Part shown: piece after piece, positions 38,194 through 47,299 of the stretch | How the letters are laid out: every line of letters starts with the position of its first letter | Numbering within the stretch: the stretch's first letter is position 1 | NCBI RefSeq assembly: GCF_001597745.1 | Contig: NZ_LUHJ01000072.1 | Span: 231,734-295,733, forward strand | Length of the DNA: 64,000 nucleotides | Direction of reading: 5' to 3' | Source of the DNA: Anabaena sp. 4-3 | Lineage (GTDB): Bacteria > Cyanobacteriota > Cyanobacteriia > Cyanobacteriales > Nostocaceae | The notes under the pieces: model-generated | What the model saw: the letters and a program-made list of their open reading frames with translations, nothing else | Told to the model about the DNA's origin: nothing | Databases searched by the model: none | Position numbers and translations under genes: made by a program

Positions 38194-39600
38194 ATGACCA
38201 ACAGCCTGTTACAATCACCATCCCCAACCAGTCCCGAAACCCTACCAGCAGGTGGACAAGATCCAGAGCGTTTTGACTGGCTAGAAGTTTGGTATCCTGT
38301 CCATTATGTGGAAGACTTAGACAAATCCCAACCGACTCGCTTCACCTTACTAGAGCAGGATCTTGTGTTGTGGTGGGACAACAACGAACAAACCTGGAGA
38401 GCCTTTGCAGACCAATGTCCACACCGTTTAGCCCCCCTTTCCGAAGGTAGAATTAACGAAGATGGCTGGTTAGAATGTCCTTATCATGGTTGGGCATTTT
38501 CGGGAACGGGCAAATGTGAAAGCATCCCCCAACAAGCCCCAGGAAATCAAGCCGAAACTTCTCAACGTGCTTGTGTGCAGTCACTACCTACCACAGTTTG
38601 CCAAGGACTCTTATTCGTTTATCCTGGTAAAGTAGAGAATGCCGCAAAAACCAAAGTTCCCATCGTTGAACCGCTAGAAGAAAACCCAGAGGGGTGGGTT
38701 TGCCTGAATACCTTTCGAGACATACCCTATGATGCCCTGACATTAATGGAAAACGTCCTCGATTCTAGCCATATACCCTACACCCACCACCGCACCGTCG
38801 GCAACCGAGCTAATGTATCACCTGTTAACTTAGAGGTGGTAGAATCTGGGAAATGGGGATTTAAAGGAACTTGGGCAGAAGGCCCCCGTAAAGGCACTTT
38901 AGGCAGACAAGATACTACTTTCATCGCGCCGGGCTTGATGTGGCATGACCTCACCTCGAAGCAGTTTGGTAGAACACTAACTGTAGTTTATGCTACTCCC
39001 ATCCGTAAAGGAGAATGTCGGCTATTTGCCCGTTTTCCGTTTAAGTTCTCCTCAAAATTACCAGGGCTATTTCTCAAACTGACTCCACGCTGGTACTCCC
39101 ATATAGGGCAGAATGGCGTATTGGAAGATGACCAAATTTTTCTACATTACCAAGAAAGATATCTCGCACAACGGGGTGGCAGTGCTAACGTCAACAAGGC
39201 TTTTTATTTGCCAACTAAAGCTGATGCTTTCGTATTTGAGTTGCACTCGTGGCTGAAGCAATATGATGCTGAACCATTCCCCGGAGAAACTTTAGCACCG
39301 CCACTAACCAAAGAAGCCTTATTAGATAGATACCATTCCCACACGAAAAAATGTGCTAGTTGCCGTACTGCCCTGAAAAACCTGCAACGTTTGCGTCTGG
39401 GAGTCGGTATAGCCACGGTATTGGTTTGGAGTTTGTTGCCGTTACTCTTATTGATGCAGCAACAACCTTCTACAATTACTGCTATCGTTTTGACGGTGGT
39501 TGTTTTACTGGGTGCGGGGGCTTGGTTTGGTTTAGGCAAATTCGAGCAACGGTTTTATAAGGGTAGAGACATTCCACCGAGAAATTTAGCGGAGAAGTAA
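38194..39600 (+). CDS. Rieske non-haem iron oxygenase, pheophorbide a oxygenase/TIC55-like
   Basis: In this 468-residue protein the Rieske cluster has C75-P-H77 and C95-P-Y-H98 (CPHRLAPL...CPYHGWAF). The mononuclear iron site reads ENVLDSSHIPYTHH. The C-terminus has CASC, the CxxC motif typical of the PaO/TIC55/PTC52 group, followed by two membrane spans (about residues 400-450). In plants PaO opens the pheophorbide ring during chlorophyll breakdown and relatives hydroxylate chlorophyll-related compounds. The cyanobacterial substrate is not established. It probably faces the cytosol on the thylakoid or plasma membrane and takes electrons from ferredoxin. Confidence 0.88.
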   Translation: MTNSLLQSPSPTSPETLPAGGQDPERFDWLEVWYPVHYVEDLDKSQPTRFTLLEQDLVLWWDNNEQTWRAFADQCPHRLAPLSEGRINEDGWLECPYHGWAFSGTGKCESIPQQAPGNQAETSQRACVQSLPTTVCQGLLFVYPGKVENAAKTKVPIVEPLEENPEGWVCLNTFRDIPYDALTLMENVLDSSHIPYTHHRTVGNRANVSPVNLEVVESGKWGFKGTWAEGPRKGTLGRQDTTFIAPGLMWHDLTSKQFGRTLTVVYATPIRKGECRLFARFPFKFSSKLPGLFLKLTPRWYSHIGQNGVLEDDQIFLHYQERYLAQRGGSANVNKAFYLPTKADAFVFELHSWLKQYDAEPFPGETLAPPLTKEALLDRYHSHTKKCASCRTALKNLQRLRLGVGIATVLVWSLLPLLLLMQQQPSTITAIVLTVVVLLGAGAWFGLGKFEQRFYKGRDIPPRNLAEK

Positions 39601-39769
39601 AGACTGGGCATGGGGCATTGGGGTACAATCTCCCCTGTTCCCCTGCTTCCTCATCTGAAAAATTTTGATATGACAGGCACTATCACCGATTAGCTGCGTC
39701 AATTATCGTGATTAACCTAAATCTGCATTAGTTAACCTAGTGCAGTAGTTTGGTTTGCCTGAAAATAAC

Positions 39770-39892
39770 AGGACTTACGCAACTGGCATAATAGTAGGGT
39801 GCGTCAGATATCAAAAAAATGCTTATTGACAGCATTTAAACAGTCTGACGCACCCTACAAGACTTATGTAATGTGACACTTGCGTAAGTCCT
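39770..39892. repeat. GTAGGGTGCGTCAG nested palindrome, copy
   Basis: Outer arms aggacttacgcaa and ttgcgtaagtcct... pair inversely, with inner arms gtagggtgcgtcag and ctgacgcaccctac. Its complement closely matches the copy at 34980-35102. The rest of 39601-39936 shows only short C/T-rich sequence. Confidence 0.8.
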
Positions 39893-39936
39893 AAATAAAT
39901 TCACCTGATTGATTCAGCATACATATTTACAGAGTA

Positions 39937-42132
39937 ATGTCAACGCAATTTCAACGCCAAAGTAAACTAATTAACTCTTGGGTTGCTAAATTATTAGCCA
40001 TACATCAGCAATTATCTTTCATTCGTCCTAGTTGGCGTTCAATTAAGCGTTTTCTCCCTTTCCTGTTTGCTATATCCCTAGCTACAGTATTGACACTAGA
40101 AAACCTTAGCCCTGTAACCGCTCAACTTCCCCAGTTACCAGCTTCAGAAATTCGCGGGGTTTGGCTGACGAATAATGACTTTAATATCTTAAGAAATCGC
40201 GCTAAGGTGCAAGATACCCTTGCACAATTGCGGAGGTTAAATTTTAATACAGTTTATCCGGTGGTTTGGAATGATGGCTACACAAAATTTCCCAGTGCAG
40301 TAACGCAAAAAAAGGGTATCCCTTTTTTCTTTAGAGGTACAGAGGGACAAGATATTATTGCAGACATCATTACTCAAGCTCGTAGTCAAGGGTTACTAGC
40401 CATACCTTGGTTTGAATTTGGCTTCATGGCTCCCTTAACTTCCGAACTTGCATCACAACATCCAGACTGGTTGACGCAAAAGCAAGACGGAACCCAAACC
40501 TCAATTAGTGCTGCGGGTGAGGTGGCTTGGCTGAATCCTTTTCACCCAGAAGTACAAAAGTTTATTACTGACTTAGTAGTAGAAATCATTACCAAATATA
40601 ACGCGGATGGTATTCAATTTGACGACCACATGAGTTTACCTGTTGATTTTGGGTATGACAAATACACGATTAACTTATATACCCAAGAAACTGGTAGCCC
40701 TCCTCCACCCAACCCGCAAGCTCAAGCTTGGATGCGATGGCGAGCAGATAAAATCACGGCGTTTATGGTAGAACTCAACAAAGCTGTGAAAGCGAGAAAA
40801 CCAAATGCGATTTTTTCTGTTTCTCCTAATTACTATGACTTTGCTTATAAATTACAACTACAAGACTGGCTCAACTGGGTACGCTTAGGTGTTGTAGATG
40901 AGCTTGTAGTTCAGGTTTATCGCAATGATTTGCAAAGTTTTAACAGTAAACTAATTACTCCAGAAATCATTGAGACACAAAAATTAATTCCTACTGGTAT
41001 AGGGATTATGACAGGGCTGAGAAATCGCCCTGTTGCTATATCTCAGATTCAGTCTCAAGTTAGGGCGGCTCAACAACGCGGTTTAGGTGCTGTGTTTTTC
41101 TATTATGAAAGTCTTTGGGATTCTGCTCCTGAACCTGTGGCGCAGCGACAAGCTGGATTTCAAGCCCTGTTTTCTCAAACGGCTAGGCGCGATACTTCCC
41201 AATTTATCGCCCGAAAACCTAGTTTTGATACAATAACTTTACCATTGTCTAATAGGGTTGTTGCTGGTCAACGGGGTTATTTTGTTGAGGTAGCAGTTGC
41301 TGGTGGTCAGCCAAGACGGGTTTTATTAGATACAAGCTCGGCAGGGTTGAGAGTTACTAGAGAGTTTCTAGGAAATGCCCCTATCAACAGCACTGGTCAA
41401 ATTGTTAGGGAAGTTTTAAGTGATGGTACTGTTTTAGAAGGTGAGTTAGTTTACACTAATTTCCGAATTGGTTTGATTGCTAGTGAAGAACCTGTTCCGG
41501 TGCAGGTTGTCACCAGTCGCCAATGTATCCCCCAAAAACCTAATTGCTCTGCCAAAAGTGGAAGACCTTTCTCTGGTATTATCGGTGTCAACTATTCTGA
41601 GCGCACACTTCCCTATAATCCTCTGAGAAAATTACCAGGAAATTTGAGTAATGGATTGATTATTGCTGGTAATGGTAGTCTGATTCTGGGTTTGACTGCA
41701 AATAATCAACAAGGTTTTAAGATGGCTTCTTTGAGTCCATTACCTGTGATGAATGGTGTACCGGGTAATAGATGGGATTCTCGACTGAATGGAGTTTGCT
41801 TAACTATTTCTGGGAGTGGGATGAAAAATAGTTGTAATAACAGAATGGTTGTTGGGACAAGTAATGGTATGACTGAATTTAAGTCTGCTTCTCTGATGGG
41901 TAAACTGAAACCAGGAAGGTTACGCCCAGCAAATTCTGTGAAGGTAGGAATTCCTAGCGTGTTCGATTATAGTCTTGTACCAGGAAACCGCGACGGGTTT
42001 AATGTGTGGAATCTCAATGTTTCGGCTCAGGCAGAGCAACCTATACTAATAAATACTGGTATGGGATTTTTTGATCGATTTAATGTTCTGTTTGACTCGG
42101 TGAATGGGCGGATGGGTTTTCGGAAAATTTGA
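39937..42132 (+). CDS. Exported GHL10-type glycosidase fused to a pepsin-like domain
   Basis: The 731-residue protein has an N-terminal signal or anchor (FLPFLFAISLATVLTLENLSPVTAQ, about 40-64). Residues about 70-390 are a family-10-like glycosylhydrolase (ASEIRGVWLTNNDFN, NFNTVYPVVWNDGYT, GLLAIPWFEFGF, ADGIQFDDHMSLP). From about 428 to the end the sequence resembles DUF3443/pepsin-like folds: VLLDTSSAGLRVTREFLG with D465 in DTSS in place of DTGS, then SGIIGVNYSERTLPYNPL and SLILGLTAN. The first part probably cleaves an extracellular or periplasmic polysaccharide. The second may bind or hydrolyse peptides, although only one Asp motif is obvious. Confidence 0.82.
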   Translation: MSTQFQRQSKLINSWVAKLLAIHQQLSFIRPSWRSIKRFLPFLFAISLATVLTLENLSPVTAQLPQLPASEIRGVWLTNNDFNILRNRAKVQDTLAQLRRLNFNTVYPVVWNDGYTKFPSAVTQKKGIPFFFRGTEGQDIIADIITQARSQGLLAIPWFEFGFMAPLTSELASQHPDWLTQKQDGTQTSISAAGEVAWLNPFHPEVQKFITDLVVEIITKYNADGIQFDDHMSLPVDFGYDKYTINLYTQETGSPPPPNPQAQAWMRWRADKITAFMVELNKAVKARKPNAIFSVSPNYYDFAYKLQLQDWLNWVRLGVVDELVVQVYRNDLQSFNSKLITPEIIETQKLIPTGIGIMTGLRNRPVAISQIQSQVRAAQQRGLGAVFFYYESLWDSAPEPVAQRQAGFQALFSQTARRDTSQFIARKPSFDTITLPLSNRVVAGQRGYFVEVAVAGGQPRRVLLDTSSAGLRVTREFLGNAPINSTGQIVREVLSDGTVLEGELVYTNFRIGLIASEEPVPVQVVTSRQCIPQKPNCSAKSGRPFSGIIGVNYSERTLPYNPLRKLPGNLSNGLIIAGNGSLILGLTANNQQGFKMASLSPLPVMNGVPGNRWDSRLNGVCLTISGSGMKNSCNNRMVVGTSNGMTEFKSASLMGKLKPGRLRPANSVKVGIPSVFDYSLVPGNRDGFNVWNLNVSAQAEQPILINTGMGFFDRFNVLFDSVNGRMGFRKI

Positions 42133-42140
42133 GAATACTC

Positions 42141-42280
42141 CTATCTTGCAGCATTCTCAATCAGAATAGGCGATGTACAGCCGAGAACTTAAAACTGAGT
42201 GTTTGAGCAAATTGCTAGCAATGCCCACCCTACAAACTCAGGGTTTGAGCAAATTGCTAGCAATGCCCACCCTACAAACT
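42141..42280. repeat. GGTGGGCATTGCC element fragment with tandem duplication
   Basis: tatcttgcagcattctcaat at 42141 matches the left outer end of the element at 26065. Its right part is present twice: a 38-nt unit beginning gtttgagcaaattgctagca occurs at 42201-42238 and again at 42243-42280, period 42. The second copy ends 8 bases before the metalloprotease stop. Confidence 0.8.
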
Positions 42281-42288
42281 GGCTGTTG

Positions 42289-44964
42289 CTAGTTTCTTGA
42301 TAGCAATTGTGCGTTTAAGGCTTTGGTGATGCGATCGCTCGTAAATTGCAAGTGGGCTAAAGTGTAAATATCTAGTTGTTTACCAAATTTTCTCAGCTTG
42401 ATATTAATGGCTTTTTGTAGTTGGCGTAGTTCGTACCAAGCTAGTGTACAAGCATCTTCTGGTAAATCTTTGGTATCAAGGAGCATTTCTAGCATAATAT
42501 TTAGGTGTTCTCGTTGCAATGAACGACGAATACTAGAAATTGGCTGCGGTTGTTGGGTGGCTACAATTTCTGTCCAAATACCTGTTTGTAAGCTGTCAAA
42601 TAGTTCTGGGATGGTTAAAACTTGATCAGGTTGGCTTTTTAATTCTAAATCACGTAACCGATGTAGGCGATCGCTATCTAAGAGCGACCTTAATATTCTA
42701 CTCTGAAACTGCAAAATTCTTTCGTGAATCGGATAATCAAGGCGGCTATTCCGTACTGCACTCCCCCAATGTTCCCAGCGTGGCGGTGCTAGCTGATTTA
42801 ATAATTGTGGTGAGAAGTTAAAAGCATCTTCAGCAAAGACATACTCTTGCAACTTTTCTAAAGCCTGACGTTGTTTGAGCCTTGGCACTGGCACAAATAC
42901 CCCAGAATGTTCATCACTCAGATGGAGTTGCTGAAATGATTGCCCACCAATATACTTAGATAACAACCTGGCATTACGAAAATAATATTGCAGTATCCTA
43001 TTAAATAAGACAAGCGTGTTGCCATAGCCGTCTCCTTTTGTCAAATGATGCTCATTCAGATGCTGCCAGATGACGCGGGCGTTATCCATTTGCCATTGGG
43101 AATAGACTAAGACATCACTACTCATATCCCAGACATTCGCCAGGGGATTAATATCCCAAATATCTTCATCAGTGGCATAAGATAATTCTGGTTGAGGTGA
43201 TGCTAAAGCAATTTGCTCTAAAAATTCTTTTTCTGCTTCCGGTATGCTAGACTGCATTGCTGTCTGCGGACTGGGTTTATATCCATACTCTATCGCCCAT
43301 TCATCATAGGGGCCAACAACCCAAGGAAAATAGTCACCTTGTTTTACTCCCGGCGGTGCTAAATTCACGGGCAGATAATCCATCACCGAAGCGGCTAAAC
43401 CTTTTGTGTGGGTGATTTCTGTGTTATTTAATTCTTGCGGCGATAACATGGTGCTGCCTTGAAAGTTGTGGCGTAACCCAAGCGTATGTCCGACTTCATG
43501 AGCAATTAGAGAACGCAGATATTGATGTACATACTCTTGCATGATTTCAGGCTGTGGTTGAGTTTCTGGCAACAGTGACAATGCCAATGCTCCCATAGCC
43601 GCTTGATTTGCGGATTCTGTACTATAGCAGACTTCCGAGGAATGCAAATCAAAATTTTGACATGAGTTGTTAGTTGTTTCTTTCAGGGCGCGATATTGTT
43701 GCTGAATGGAACGCACCATGTTAGCATCAATGATAATATCTGCATCCAATATTTCCCCGGTGAAAGGGTTAACTCGAATCGGCCCTTTTGCAAAACCTGC
43801 ATCTAGGGAGTTAAACCAGCGAATTGTATTGTAGCGTATATCTGCTGGTTGCCAATCAGCATCATCGGGCATTTGTCGGACTTGAATAGCGTTTTGAAAT
43901 CCGGCTTTTTTAAAAGCTTGATTCCACATCAACACACCTTCCCGAATCGCGTCACGGTATTCTAGGGGAACAGCGTTTTCAATCCAAAACACTATCGGTT
44001 GTTTGGGTGGAGATAAGGGTGCGTGAGGATCTGCTGGTTCTAGATGCCAACGATTGATGTAACGTACAAAGGTATCTGGGGTGTTATTTTTCGAGAAATC
44101 TTGAAAGGCTGTAATAAAATATCCTACTCGGTCGTCGGCTAGTCGGGGAATATAGCCGTTATTTTCTGGTAGCTGGGAAAAACTGTAATGTACTTTGAGC
44201 GTTAATGCCCTGCTATCAGGTAAAGTAATTAAATCTGCTCCTTCGGCTGAGGAAAACCCGTAAATGGCATCTATTTCTACATTCTCTGGAAAGCTGTTGA
44301 GATTACCAAAATAAGATTTACTGGTTTCTAAACGGTAATCGCTTTGTAAGGAGTATTTTAATATAGAAGTTAAGCCGGGAAAGTCCCGCATCAGCAAGTC
44401 ATCCAGGTTGATGAGAATGTTTTTACTCTCAGGATCAATAGTTTCTATTTCCAGTGCATAAAGAACGGAATCACTAAATGAACGAGCGAGCGATCGCTGT
44501 TCTGGTTCTGTAACATCAGTGCGAAATTTCACATTACGCACCACAAAATGCAAATGATTGTTTACTTGTCGCCAGTAAAACAGAAAATCCGCCAAAGGTA
44601 AGCCACTATAAATCCCACTTTCCCCAATCCCTGATTCTAGTGTCACCGTAGCTAGATAGTTTTTATTTAACTGTTCTGGTTTAATTTCCCAGTAAACTTG
44701 TCCTGATTCCTGACTGTAGTACAGGTTGAATAATCCCTCTAATTTCTTTTTGGCTGTGACTATCTCACGAAATCGGCGGTAATCTTCCCTTCTACCTGTC
44801 CCCATCATATCAGCACTGGCTAAATTTTCCACTCCTGAAAGTGCGTTTAATTGCTGTACATCCGGCTTTACCAATTGGTTAGCTACCGCTTCATCAACAT
44901 TTAAGAAAAAAATACACAATATTATTGTGTAAATTGCTATTTTCCTGATCCAGTGTTGCATCAA
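42289..44964 (-). CDS. Large exported zinc-dependent metalloprotease (DUF5117/DUF4953-like)
   Basis: The 891-residue product has an N-terminal hydrophobic leader (IAIYTIILCIFFLNV). The central domain carries LIAHEVGHTLGLRHNFQGS near residue 488, an extended HExxHxxGxxH zinc site of metzincin type. A long N-terminal domain (LEGLFNLYYSQESGQVYWEI, then FRTDVTEPEQRSLARSFSDSVLYALEI) and VNPFTGEILDADIIIDANM upstream of the zinc site match this family of big bacterial metalloproteases. ASVMDYLPVN downstream provides the Met-turn. Expected location is periplasmic or extracellular. Natural substrates are not known. Monocistronic, with about 1 kb of non-coding DNA ahead of it. Confidence 0.85.
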   Translation of the reverse strand: MMQHWIRKIAIYTIILCIFFLNVDEAVANQLVKPDVQQLNALSGVENLASADMMGTGRREDYRRFREIVTAKKKLEGLFNLYYSQESGQVYWEIKPEQLNKNYLATVTLESGIGESGIYSGLPLADFLFYWRQVNNHLHFVVRNVKFRTDVTEPEQRSLARSFSDSVLYALEIETIDPESKNILINLDDLLMRDFPGLTSILKYSLQSDYRLETSKSYFGNLNSFPENVEIDAIYGFSSAEGADLITLPDSRALTLKVHYSFSQLPENNGYIPRLADDRVGYFITAFQDFSKNNTPDTFVRYINRWHLEPADPHAPLSPPKQPIVFWIENAVPLEYRDAIREGVLMWNQAFKKAGFQNAIQVRQMPDDADWQPADIRYNTIRWFNSLDAGFAKGPIRVNPFTGEILDADIIIDANMVRSIQQQYRALKETTNNSCQNFDLHSSEVCYSTESANQAAMGALALSLLPETQPQPEIMQEYVHQYLRSLIAHEVGHTLGLRHNFQGSTMLSPQELNNTEITHTKGLAASVMDYLPVNLAPPGVKQGDYFPWVVGPYDEWAIEYGYKPSPQTAMQSSIPEAEKEFLEQIALASPQPELSYATDEDIWDINPLANVWDMSSDVLVYSQWQMDNARVIWQHLNEHHLTKGDGYGNTLVLFNRILQYYFRNARLLSKYIGGQSFQQLHLSDEHSGVFVPVPRLKQRQALEKLQEYVFAEDAFNFSPQLLNQLAPPRWEHWGSAVRNSRLDYPIHERILQFQSRILRSLLDSDRLHRLRDLELKSQPDQVLTIPELFDSLQTGIWTEIVATQQPQPISSIRRSLQREHLNIMLEMLLDTKDLPEDACTLAWYELRQLQKAINIKLRKFGKQLDIYTLAHLQFTSDRITKALNAQLLSRN

Positions 44965-45978
44965 TCCACCTTGGTCAGATCAATATTGTGGCTTGACAAT
45001 CAAAAACACCACTAGCTGCTCACCAGTGTGTTTTTCTATTGCTATTAGCGTTTTTTGCTAATTTTTACTTTATAAAATAAAATTCGCTAGATAGCAATAT
45101 TTACGTCTTACGATAGATGAATAGTCAAGCAAAAAAATGTGTAGCCAACTACATTTAGTCGGCTGAGAATTTATCAATGGCTGATGTTTCCCGAATATTG
45201 CTTGTTTACATCCAGTAACAACCAGGAAATTTGTAGGTAAAGTCCTGGTGAATATACAACATTGACAGTGATAATTTTCTCTTCTGGGTTTTACTGTCGA
45301 TTAGAGTCTTGTATTCCTGCTCAAAACTACTAAAAGTAAGAGATAAATATGTGATTTTTTGATGATTTTAGGCTTGTGGTGCGATGAAGGTATATGCCTT
45401 GCAAGTTGTCATACCCATTTTATGTAAGTTTGTGACCAAGATATATCCTAGAGACGTTCAATGTAACGTCTCTACAGCCAAGAATCAAGAACATCTATGG
45501 CTATGCCACACAAGCTAAATCAAGGAATGGTATCACCTTGAGCATCAAAGCAGATTGTGGTGATCATGCCAATAGCACTATACGCATAGCTTGATTAAGA
45601 GCTTGGTGTCAGTCCAGCTACCTGATAGCAAAGCAGGTTTTAAATAATATTATAAAACTGAAAAATTCTAGCTCAATATATTCCTAAAGACTCAGGTGGT
45701 AGCTAGAATTTTTGAGTTGATGTTTATTTCTTTAGGCAGACGGTAAAACAAGTTTAAATTCTTATATTAGAGGCTGTTAAATTATGCTATTGCCAAACAA
45801 GCTAGACGTTAAATCTCAATTTTAAGTCTGATTAATCGGTAATCAAGAGGAAAAAAATCCCCCTTTTCTGATTATGTGATGCAAGAGTTTTTCAAGATTG
45901 GTGAACCGATGATTGAAAACTTGCCAACCAGCAATTTTGTCTAACTATTTGCAATTGTGAAATTTATAAGGAGAGAAA
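44965..45978. other. 1-kb gap between divergent genes, structured but without a supported gene
   Basis: It holds a hairpin aaaaacac/gtgttttt near 45002-45035, the GTAGAGACGTT-family palindrome at 45449-45474 and a 13-bp inverted repeat aaaaattctagct (45661-45673) / agctagaattttt (45701-45713). Two short look-alike stretches, atgccacacaagctaaatc near 45503 and ttgccaaacaagctagacg near 45789, also occur. No reading frame of convincing length is present. The last 100 bases should hold the lipoprotein promoter. Confidence 0.5.
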
Positions 45979-46857
45979 ATGCTTACACCCAATAGATATA
46001 AAAATTCAGGTTGGAATACTCGCATAGGTGGAACATTAATTGCATTAACAGCTTTATTGATTCCAGCTTGTGCAACTCCTGAACGCCAGGTAACTGTGCC
46101 TGAGACAACCACAGAGGAAGCTCCTACTGTTCCGTCTAGACAGGTAGCAGAACAAGATAATGTAACAGCACCGGAAGTTAGTCAAAATACGGAAGCCCTG
46201 ATTGGTAAATTGGTGACTATTAGGGGACAAGATATTAATAGGGTGAATGACCAAGTATTTACAATTTCTGATAGAGAAGCCTTTGGTGGTGAAAGAATCG
46301 CAGTTGTGAATACTACTGGTGAGCCTGTTAATTTGCCCTTGCCTCAAGATACCAGATTACAAGTTACAGGTACTGTGAGCAGGCTTGATCCTAACACGAT
46401 TAAACAAGAATACGGTGTAGATTTAGGTACAAATGAGTATAGAGAGTATGTAGGTAAACCAGCCATTATTGCCCGTTCAATTGCACTAGCACCAACACCA
46501 GGAGAAATCAACGAAAATCCGCAACTTTATTATAATAAAGCTATTTCTGTCCCGGCTAATGTGTCTGAAATTTATAGCCCTAACGCATTTTTGGTTGAGG
46601 ATAGAGAAGTTCTAGGAGTCAACCCATTATTGATTCTAGTCACCGATAAACTCAAAGACAAAGCACCGATTAAAGAAGGTGAAAGGGTGGTGACTACTGG
46701 TACGCTACGCCCATTTGTGATTACTGATATTGAGAGGGAATACAGTCCAGCTTGGGATGCACCATTGAGAGCAAGGCTAGAGAGAGAATATAGCCAAAAA
46801 CCTGTGCTAATTGCTGATGGTATCTATCCTTCAGCAGTACCATTAGGTACTAGATAA
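45979..46857 (+). CDS. Lipoprotein with duplicated OB-like domain (paralogue of 14930-15751)
   Basis: ATG 45979 is preceded by AAGGAG at 45968-45973. The leader GTLIALTALLIPAC ends in a lipobox Cys. The mature protein has a Thr/Glu-rich stretch, then two halves: FTISDREAFGGERIAVVNTTGEP...EYGVDLGTNEYREY...KPAIIARSI and FLVEDREVLGVNPLLILV...IEREYSPAWD...KPVLIADGIYPSAVP. These motifs align residue for residue with those of the minus-strand lipoprotein at 14930, so the two are paralogues. The protein should be anchored in a membrane facing the periplasm; its role is unknown. Confidence 0.78.
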   Translation: MLTPNRYKNSGWNTRIGGTLIALTALLIPACATPERQVTVPETTTEEAPTVPSRQVAEQDNVTAPEVSQNTEALIGKLVTIRGQDINRVNDQVFTISDREAFGGERIAVVNTTGEPVNLPLPQDTRLQVTGTVSRLDPNTIKQEYGVDLGTNEYREYVGKPAIIARSIALAPTPGEINENPQLYYNKAISVPANVSEIYSPNAFLVEDREVLGVNPLLILVTDKLKDKAPIKEGERVVTTGTLRPFVITDIEREYSPAWDAPLRARLEREYSQKPVLIADGIYPSAVPLGTR

Positions 46858-46927
46858 TTGGTGGTATGATTAGGCGATCGCACTACTTGCAGGATGTTAG
46901 GCGATCGCCTATCTATTGATGATGTGG

Positions 46928-47051
46928 GAACACCAAAAAATAAATTATCCAAATCGACTGTTAGTAGGGTGCGTCAGGATGAATATTTTCTTGGTATAGT
47001 TAGGGTTTCTCGTACTGACGCACCCTACATTTTGGAGATTTTTTGCTCTGG
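46928..47051 (-). repeat. 124-bp MITE-like element, inverted partner of 9352-9475
   Basis: Read on the minus strand it aligns end to end with 9352-9475, with about 8 mismatches and no gap. Inner arms gtagggtgcgtcag (46964-46977) and ctgacgcaccctac (47015-47028) mark the palindromic core. It overlaps the end of the possible broken gene at 47000. Confidence 0.75.
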
Positions 47052-47242
47052 AAGTCCCGATATTCTCGACTAGAAGCCAACGCCATCCTCTGGAGATTCC
47101 TTAACATGGCTATTTTTGCTTGTTCTCGAACTGCCTCTAGTCCCGAATAGATACATATACCTTTTGTCAAGACACAGTTAATCGCTTCTCTACTCCCAAA
47201 TATAGAAATTTGGTGTTTCTTGCACAGCAACCCTCCCCCCAA
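47000..47242 (-). pseudogene. Possible gene fragment ended by a repeat insertion
   Basis: This minus-strand frame of 80 codons has a helical, protein-like middle (LEAVREQAKIAMLRNLQRMALASSREYRDF). The last 16 codons and the stop come from the 124-bp element at 46928-47051, so the original 3' end would have been replaced. There is no recognised family and no clear ribosome binding site. It may be a decayed gene or chance. Confidence 0.3.
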
Positions 47243-47299
47243 ACAGATAAAAATTTGTATTCTAAAGTTAATAGGTCTTAATAGTTCTTAGAAAAACTG

